In this document: positions 57,460 through 64,000 of the stretch, one piece after another | Layout of the letters: each line of letters begins with the position of its first letter | Position numbering within the stretch: the stretch's first letter is position 1 | Source: Muscardinus avellanarius | Taxonomy: Eukaryota; Chordata; Mammalia; Rodentia; Gliridae | NCBI GenBank assembly: GCA_963383645.1 | Contig: OY726565.1 | Span: 24,736,466 to 24,800,465, forward strand | Direction of reading: 5' to 3' | DNA: 64,000 bases | Program-made: the position numbers and the translations under genes | Notes under the pieces: model-generated | Told to the model about the DNA's origin: nothing | Databases searched by the model: none | What the model saw: only the letters and a program-made list of their open reading frames with translations

Positions 57460-58095
57460 TTCTTTTTTAATTCAACATTGCTTCTGAAAATTATCAATAT
57501 TGATACTTATATGTCTAATTCATTCTTTTGAACAATTTTATAGTTTAAAAAACACTGTAAAATGCCACAGTTTATTGTACAGTGCACTTGTTGATAGTTC
57601 TTCAGTTTGTGACCAATTTTTTTTTTTTTTTTTTTTGGTGGTACTGGGGGTGGAACCCAGGGGCCTTCTACCTCCGGGCTATACTCACAGACCTATTTTA
57701 TATTTTTATTTGGAAACAGTGTCTCTTAAGCCAGTGAGGCTGGCTTCAAACCTGTGTGACCCTCCTGTCTCAGCCTCCCAAGCGTGGGGATTACAAACAT
57801 GCGGCACCATGCCCGGCTGTGACCAATTTTTGATCATTAAAATAAAGTTGCAATAGATGGATCACCACAATTGTACCTAAAAGTAGCATTGCAGGCTATA
57901 TGGTATGAGCATCTTCAGCTTTGTTCAAGATTGCCAAATTGGTATTCAAGATAAACTTCATTGACTATCTTCTTTCAGCAATGCATGGTTGGTCTCATGT
58001 CCTCATGTCCTTGACAATATTTGATATTACTACGTCCATTTAATTTTTCTTATTGGTATTCCCTTGTTATTTTACTTGCATTTTCCTGATTACCT
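57460..58095 (-). repeat. ancient L1 fragment split by a SINE
   Basis: tgccacagtttattgtacag, then after the SINE gccaaattggtattcaagat and caatgcatggttggtctcat, the inverted order of an old ORF2 end. Confidence 0.5.
57622..57817 (-). mobile_element. B1-dID type SINE (B-type)
   Basis: T-run, ggtggtactgggggtggaac, the B-type middle (tctcttaagccagtgaggct), and the start caccatgcccggc. tgtgaccaattttt at 57608-57621 and 57818-57831 is a 14-bp target-site duplication. Confidence 0.94.
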
Positions 58096-58615
58096 GTACT
58101 CCAGTTATCCACTTACTATCTGCTCCAAATTCACCCTTCTTTGCCCTGCTCTGGGATACTAGAGTGAGGCTCTATAAGCATTTGTCCTTTTGCGTTAGGC
58201 TCTGTCAAGTAAGGCAGCTGCAGAGCGCCAAGTGTAAAGTTGTAGTGAGAGGTGCTTCCCTTCCTCAATCCATAGCGTTTTCCTTATTCAGCACAGTAGC
58301 AAGAAAAATTGATGTGCCTGAGGCCTAGTAGCATATGCATCTCAATGACCTTTGTGATTCTACTCCAACTGACCCATACCCACCAGAATAGCTCAACCCT
58401 GAATAGCTGTTCCTACGTACCAGCTCTAGCTCATGCTTTCCAGGGGGTTTCTCCTCACTGGAAACTTAGGGAAGAGGAAAGACAGAGTGTGCTAAATTCT
58501 TAATTTATTTCTTGTTCATTCTCTCTCCATCTGCCAAGAGATATTAGCTGATTTTTGCATTTGTAACTTCTACACCCTAAATGTCTTTTTAGTATTTATT
58601 TAGCCAGTTTTAACT
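58096..58615. other. unique sequence, no gene seen
   Basis: A 91-codon frame (58053-58328) without a domain. Confidence 0.4.
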
Positions 58616-58893
58616 TGCTACCTCTTTTTATTTCCTTCAGGGAAGGAAGAGAAGTTTATTGTCAAGGTTGGGGTGGAGGGGGAGGCTGAAGGACTCCTCT
58701 GGCAAACAAGAGAACAGCAGTCCAGTCCTTTGGTAATACAGATCTTATAGGGCCCCAGGGCAGGAAACAAACACTGGCAAATCATTAGGGGTGGGATTGA
58801 CATTTACAGAGCTATTTTCTGTTCTGTCATGGTCACCTGGTTCCTGAGAAGCTGACAGGGCTGAAGAGTCTTAAAATGGCTGTGCTTATGCCA
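58616..58893 (-). repeat. 3' LTR of the class I remnant
   Basis: It follows a polypurine tract. The minus strand starts tggcataagcacagccattt and has a ggccctataagatc TATA-like box and a gacaataaacttc poly(A) signal. It is about 278 bp, so short or truncated. Confidence 0.6.
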
Positions 58894-58896
58894 ATA

Positions 58897-58913
58897 TTCC
58901 CCCCCTTTTTTTT
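58897..58913 (-). promoter_or_regulatory. polypurine tract of the class I remnant
   Basis: On the minus strand an A-run followed by a G-run (aaaaaaaggggggg) directly before the LTR. Confidence 0.65.
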
Positions 58914-58919
58914 CTCACT

Positions 58920-59880
58920 GGGATGGGAGTAAGGGTGAAGGTCATTCTTCTCATAGCTGCTTCCTGCTTGTAGGGGGTGTAGTAGTCTCATATTCTGCTG
59001 TCTTTGTTATGTAGGGGGCCATTGGTTATAATGGAGGGTCCTCAAGTCAGTAGTGATATTCTCCTAACATCATCTGATTGACTGGTTGATAAAGGTTTTT
59101 GCCCTTTCTATGCCCGCCTCCTGAAGGCATCTGAAAAGACATGGTACTAGAAAGACAAGGGCAAGTATGGTAGTTGCATGACCAACTTGCACATCCCTTC
59201 CAGGAACTCATTGCATGATCCAGTGTTTACAAACTTAAAGCACAGGTAGAATTGATCTGGACCAATTACAGTAGGGTAAGGGAGTGAAAATGATAAAAGG
59301 CAGGTGAAAGTTCCTAGGACAGAATGTAGAGGAACTAATAATACAGGCCTCGGTTTGGGGCAGTCCTAGGATTAGAGGACCTGCTACCAAGATGAGACCC
59401 TGAGAGGTAGAGAGTGGAAGAAGGAAAGGAATTTAGTTGAATTTTTTAGCCTAATTTTTATTGTGTGTGGGGGGAGGTGATAGCTACTGTGGGGTTTTGA
59501 ATATCCCACACCCAGGATTATAGGAAGGATGGAGGGAGGTAGAGGGGGTTCTGGACTTCTTTAGTCTTAAAGGCAGGAAGGGGAGGGGAAGTGGAGATGA
59601 GTTGGGGGAAGAGCTCTGAAGGAGGGAAAACGAAAAGGAGGAACCAAATTTATGGAGACTTGTCCCATGAAGGGTGTGGGGCACTGAGGATTGACCAAAA
59701 AGTGAGAAAAGGGGACATTCTGAAAAATGTACAATAAGGGCTATGTTTGTTGGAGTTGCCATGGTTATACTTCTACCCCAACTATAAAGGTTGGATAAAC
59801 AGAGATAGGCCCTCAGTATTGGGTTAGCACTGAGTACATGGCTCTGGTGTATAAGAGGAGAGAATTGGCCCTTCTGCTAC
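58920..59880 (-). pseudogene. possible env end of the class I remnant
   Basis: Heavily broken. A 92-codon minus frame at 59484-59762 is Ser/Pro/Leu-rich and starts MATPTNIALIVHF. The stretch just before the polypurine tract could be the Env tail by position. No fusion peptide or CX6CC motif is visible. Confidence 0.3.
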
Positions 59881-60089
59881 CAAGATGATTACCCTGGGCT
59901 TCTGCATTGTGATGGTGGTCATAGGGTGTTGGGGTATTGGGATTCTGAGCCTCATCCATTGTCTGTGGCTAGTCTCAGGAGGTCTCCCTGAGGCAGAGTG
60001 GAGCCAATTGGCCTCCTATCTTGAGAAAAAAGGTAACAATCCATGCATAAATGATCCTCTTGATGACATTTGGGTCAGGGACCCAGAGG

Positions 60090-61480
60090 TCTGCCAGAAT
60101 GTACACAGGCCCTAGCTCAGTGACCAGTTTGACCACATATGAAATGGGCCTGGAGGCCCTTTGTGGCTTGGAGCAGAGGAGGGTGATGAGGTAGGTTGTA
60201 GCTTTGGCTAATACTTGGTATTTAGCCATTTACCTGGTTCCCCTCAGCCACTGTACACCTTAAAAGCCACCTCAAGTATTTGAGCTTGTGGAGTCGTGGA
60301 GCCTCTTTCCAAACTCTTAAGTTTAGCCTTTATATTGGGGAAGCTTTGAGAAAAGAAATAATTCATGAGAAGGCTAGGGCCATTTAGGGACTCAGGGTCT
60401 AAACTGGTATATTGTAATAGTCTTTGGGTGAGCCTTTGTAGAAAGTTAGATGGGTTTTCTTTTTCTTTCTTTCTTTCTTTTTTGCATGTCTGGGGGTGGA
60501 ATCCAGGGGCATTTGGCCTCCAAGCTACACACCCTGCCCTATTTTTTATTCTTTATTTTGAAACAGGGTCTCAGTGAGTTGCAGAGGGTGTCACTAAGTA
60601 GCTGAGGCTTTTGGCGAGCCAAAATCCTCCAGTCTCAGCCTCCCCAAAGCTGAGATTACAAGTGTGTGCCACCATGCCCAGCTTGAGTTTTCATTTTTGT
60701 CTTCCATAATTTCATGATGTTTATGGTAATTAATCACGTTGGGGGTGGACTTGTGCAGGACAGCCAGCAGCCATATAATGAATGGGTCCCTGCTCATAAT
60801 TCCATTTGGGGTGTTGTAGTCCCATTTGGGGCTCTCAGGGCCTGAGGGGTGAGCCGACTGGTTTGGTGTACTTCATGTGCATATAGGTGGGCCTGATCCC
60901 AGACTCCTCTTAGCTTTTTTAATTTGCAAAAGGTCGCTATAGGCAAAGGGAACGTGGACCCTGAGTACTCCCTCCGCCCTGGCCACTTCACACAAGGGAA
61001 GAAGCGGGGCAGTTTCCATCCTGTGAAAGGGAAGGAGGGCCAAGGGCTGTGGAGTGTTCATAATGGGACCAGGTTACTGGAGGACTGGGAAAGGGAAGGG
61101 GGCAGGCAGGGAAGAAGGAGGGGATCCTGCGGGGCAGGAGATGGAGAGGATGGGTTTTGGAAATGGCAAGGGGAGGAACACTGGCCAGATCCGATGAACA
61201 TAAGTTGTACAGGGGAACAAGAAGTGCAGAGGGAGGGCCTAGGGTAAAGATAGAAGGGGGCCTGGATGTAAGGAATCTGCTTCCATTTTCCTGAATGCTG
61301 GCAAAAGGTAAAAGATAATAGGATGGCTCTTAAGCCACCATTTTGAGGTACTGTCCAAATCTTAAAGTGGCCAAGCCTGATTACACAGGGAGACGAGTTT
61401 GCCTGCTTGATTTGCAGTGCCAGCTGGAGGGAGACAAGGTTGGCGAGGAGGACTCCAGGGTAGAGTCAGAGGGAGCGTGT
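60090..61480 (-). pseudogene. gag: gammaretrovirus-like Gag pseudogene
   Basis: Matrix: LGHFKIWTVPQNGGLR, then FCQHSGKWKQIPYIQAPF. Then a Pro/Ser-rich p12-like stretch. Capsid start: VHVPFAYSDLLQIKKAKRSL. The capsid is split by a SINE (60462-60685) and then shows PSNFLQRLTQRLLQYTSLDP, the major-homology-type block. Near 60100-60150 a zinc knuckle reads FICGQTGH.ARAC with the first Cys replaced by Phe and a stop in place of Trp. A second knuckle follows. Broken in several places. Confidence 0.75.
60462..60685 (-). mobile_element. B1-dID type SINE (A-type) inside the class I gag
   Basis: CTTT-rich tail, gcatgtctgggggtggaatc, a worn middle, and the B1 start caccatgcccagct. It splits the capsid region. 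Confidence 0.88.
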
Positions 61481-61667
61481 GACCGACACCCAGAGGCGAA
61501 CTCATAGGTCGAAGTGATTGGGAGTGGTCATCCCCAGACCCAGATCAAGCCACAGCATAGGATTTGGGAGATGGGAAGGGGGTCCCTACCCAGACCCAGG
61601 GGTCCTGGTGCCTGCTAGCAGGGTTTTTGTAAATCTGGAAGGTCAGATCCAAGACCAGAGAGAGAGG

Positions 61668-61723
<56 letters not shown>

Positions 61724-61860
61724 CAGAGACAGAGGAGAAGTTCAATGACACACCCATGTAATTAAGATGGCTGGTGTAAGGAGCGTCTAGTGACATACCC
61801 CAAGCACTCAGATCCCAAAGGGAGAGCTAGGTCAATGGGAGTCACGGTACCAAGGGATTG
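61481..61860. other. probable leader of the class I remnant, with microsatellites
   Basis: Includes (GA)n and (GACAGA)n at 61664-61735. Minus-strand text before gag; no LTR or primer site was recognised. Confidence 0.4.
61664..61735. repeat. (GA)n and (GACAGA)n microsatellite
   Basis: About 20 GA units, then about five GACAGA units. Confidence 0.95.
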
Positions 61861-61896
61861 AGGACTTATCACACAAACACAGGATCAGGAAGGAAG

Positions 61897-61899
<3 letters not shown>

Positions 61900-61946
<47 letters not shown>
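61900..61946. repeat. (GT)n microsatellite
   Basis: About 23 GT units, not attached to a SINE. Confidence 0.95.
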
Positions 61947-61947
<1 letters not shown>

Positions 61948-61949
61948 GG

Positions 61950-63615
61950 GGTGGGGTGAGCTGACAAGCCAGAGAACAGCCAACTTGCTACTTCTTTACA
62001 TTACGGTTTCTCTGTCCAAGTTATTGGCGTGAATAATGCTACCTGAGTGGATCCTAACTTACACAACCAGTAAGGCTGAACAGTAAGATTGTCTTAATGA
62101 CCATCTCCTATTTCTTTCATAGAAGTTTTGAAATTTTGCTCTTTTTACATTTAAATCTGGAAATTTAGTGTTCATAAAATATTGAGAATAATGCATCAAA
62201 TTCTAATAGAATTACTTTTGGATTTATTATAATAGTATTATATTTATTTCTAGATATGGAAAAAATAAACAATTACTGTTGTGTCTTTCCATACACATGA
62301 CACTTTTCTCCATTTATTTAACTCTATCTTCAGTAAAAATTTAAGGTTATCTCCAAAAACTAGCTGAATAACTTTTGTTATATTTTTTCTAGACATCATA
62401 TAGATCTTTTGTATTATGGTGAATGAGTTTTTAAATAATATACTCTGATTAATTTTGATGATTTGTAAAAGTGCTACTGATTTTTGTGTAATGATTTTTG
62501 TATGTAGCTAGCTCGTTGTTCTCATATGCAAGTTCTAGAATTTGTACATTGTCTTGGATTTCCATGTAGTCAGTCATCATCACTGATGATATCACATCAT
62601 CAGGGGTGTTTTGCTTTACATCATATGTCACATGGAAGAGTGAAATATTCCTAAAGACCAAGGTTGTCAATCTTGAAACTGAAATTCACTAACTATTCAA
62701 GAAATATTCATTTGCAACTATCTAAATTTAGAGGAAAAATTTGCAGCATTGAGAGCCTGTATGTGGAAGCAGATTGAGTAAAACATTTTTTTAAAAAACA
62801 AATCAGCTTGGACACCAAGTGATTTAATCACCCTTGTCAGCTTTTAGTTAGGCTGAAAACATTTGAAACCTAATTTACCTGTGGCTTAACAGAGTAGCAG
62901 GTTGCTGTGGCAGTGGTTATGTGTCCTTAATCAAATATATAAAACAATTTCCTTTTTCTTATCATCTCTTTAAATCTATACAAAAAAGCTAAATAAATAT
63001 TTCAAAAGATGACCACCCAGACACCAAAAGAGGAATAACATTGATCAATAAGCATATAAAGTCAACTTTACTAGTAATAAAAATGAAAATTAATTAATTT
63101 TTTCTATGTAAAATTATTATAGGATTTTGGTTTTGGTGTTTGTCTTACGTTTTTGAGGAGTGAGAATAAGAGACCTTTTTTGTATTATTTGAGTTCAAGA
63201 TAAAAGCTACTCTCACAGATTTCCTATGAGAGGGAGAAGTTGGTGAGCAATTTGATAACATTTAAAAATAAGTCTTTAATTGTAAATGCATTTGTTCCAA
63301 GAATTTCCCCTATATTTCTTTATTTTAAAAGATTTTGACTCCAGTAAAGATGGAGGTAAAGGGAAACTGGTTGTAAAATTATTTATGATAAGAAAAACTA
63401 CACATTGAATAAAGACATTCGTTAAATTATACCTTTACATTATGAAATGCCATTTAGTTATTTAAAATGATATCCTAGAATATAATTTTATGAGCTGGAA
63501 ATAATTTTTCTTAAATACTGTTTAAGTTTATAAAACCATATGTATAATACAATTTCAATTTGAATCAAATTATATGTATATAATATAAAGAATAATAGCT
63601 TTTACTTATATACCA
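61950..63615. other. AT-rich unique sequence, no gene seen
   Basis: A 73-codon minus frame (62449-62670) has no domain. No repeat was recognised. Confidence 0.45.
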
Positions 63616-63616
63616 G

Positions 63617-63651
<35 letters not shown>
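63617..63651. repeat. (AT)n microsatellite
   Basis: About 17 AT units. Confidence 0.95.
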
Positions 63652-63662
<11 letters not shown>

Positions 63663-63689
63663 GTTTAATCTTAACAACAGTGAAATAAA

Positions 63690-63870
63690 AATGTTATACA
63701 TATGTATAATTTATTTAATCATCACAACAATGCTATAAAAGTGTTATTATTTTCACCATTCTGCAGATTAAAAAACCAAGGCACAGGGATATTCAGTAAT
63801 TTGCCTAAAAATTGACAGTCAGTGTTAAGGCTGGGCACACGCAGACTATTTAGGCCAGAAAATAACACAT
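63690..63870 (+). repeat. MIR remnant
   Basis: atttatttaatcatcacaac, aatgctataaaagtgttatt, ccattctgcagattaaaaaa, then gcacagggatattcagtaat, the MIR core order. Confidence 0.7.
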
Positions 63871-64000
63871 AGTTATCTTTAAGCAGTGAGATTAGAAGTA
63901 ATTTTTATACCTGTGAATGCTTTATATTTTTTCAAATTTCCTGAATTGAGCATTCATTAGTAAACTCAATGAATTATATACTGTAAAGATGAATATTGAC

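Larger units (their letters stand above)
58616..61480 (-). mobile_element. class I (gammaretrovirus-like) provirus remnant
   Basis: Minus strand: leader and gag upstream (about 60090-61480), a short pro-like stretch (about 59900-60060), a deleted pol, an env-like end (about 58920-59800, uncertain), a polypurine tract and one LTR. Many stops and frameshifts and a SINE in gag show that it is old. No 5' LTR was found. Confidence 0.7.

Noticed and set aside
59484..59762. 92-codon minus-strand frame as a host gene
   Set aside because: It lies inside the class I provirus remnant, between gag and LTR, and has no host-like domain.

Overview
The window reads as intergenic nuclear DNA from a rodent, most likely of the squirrel clade (ground squirrel, marmot or tree squirrel). 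The main evidence is the dominant SINE, of which I count about 33 copies. Its left half is B1-like (7SL-derived) and its right half is ID-like (tRNA-derived), which is the dimeric B1-dID architecture known from squirrels and dormice. Solitary ID elements, a rodent-type L1 and a few worn mammal-wide MIR copies fit the same picture. I found no convincing host protein-coding gene, exon or canonical RNA gene. The long open frames are L1 ORFs, retroviral remnants, or chance translations of SINEs and microsatellites.

Layout. 0-5 kb is AT-rich unique sequence with two SINEs and an old interspersed repeat. 5.05-11.66 kb is a near full-length plus-strand L1 with 5' UTR, ORF1, ORF2 and 3' UTR. It is broken by stops, a SINE in ORF1 and a rearranged duplication in ORF2, and it sits inside an older repeat. 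12-30 kb holds scattered SINEs, microsatellites, short L1 3' stubs and unique DNA; 17.45-18.6 kb is a repeat-poor stretch. 30.22-33.14 kb is a young, internally deleted class II (betaretrovirus-like) provirus: near-identical 306-bp LTRs, a tRNA-Ile-type primer site, a 37-bp repeat array in the leader, a Gag truncated in capsid, and the end of Env. It landed in the A-tail of a SINE. 33.8-34.0 kb is a small poly(A) retrocopy inside another SINE. 34.4-39.8 kb holds minus-strand L1s nested in an ancient L1. 40.7-42.4 kb may be a worn retroviral env/LTR region carrying two young SINEs. 43.2-44.7 kb is a SINE cluster with a large (GAA)n tract. 46.5-52.7 kb holds a run of minus-strand L1 3' ends and a chimeric L1 with both L1 ends but a foreign middle. 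52.7-55.2 kb is mostly unique. 55.3-57.1 kb has two LTR-like elements on opposite strands. 58.6-61.5 kb is an old minus-strand gammaretrovirus-like (class I) remnant with gag and a 3' LTR. 61.9-64 kb is AT-rich DNA with a MIR.

The contents behave as layers rather than as cooperating genes. Mammal-wide MIRs and ancient L1s were hit by rodent L1s and SINEs, and the newest events are the class II provirus, the B-type SINEs with intact target-site duplications, and the retrocopy. The provirus is the most interesting object: young, non-autonomous by structure, and carrying a repeat-rich leader.
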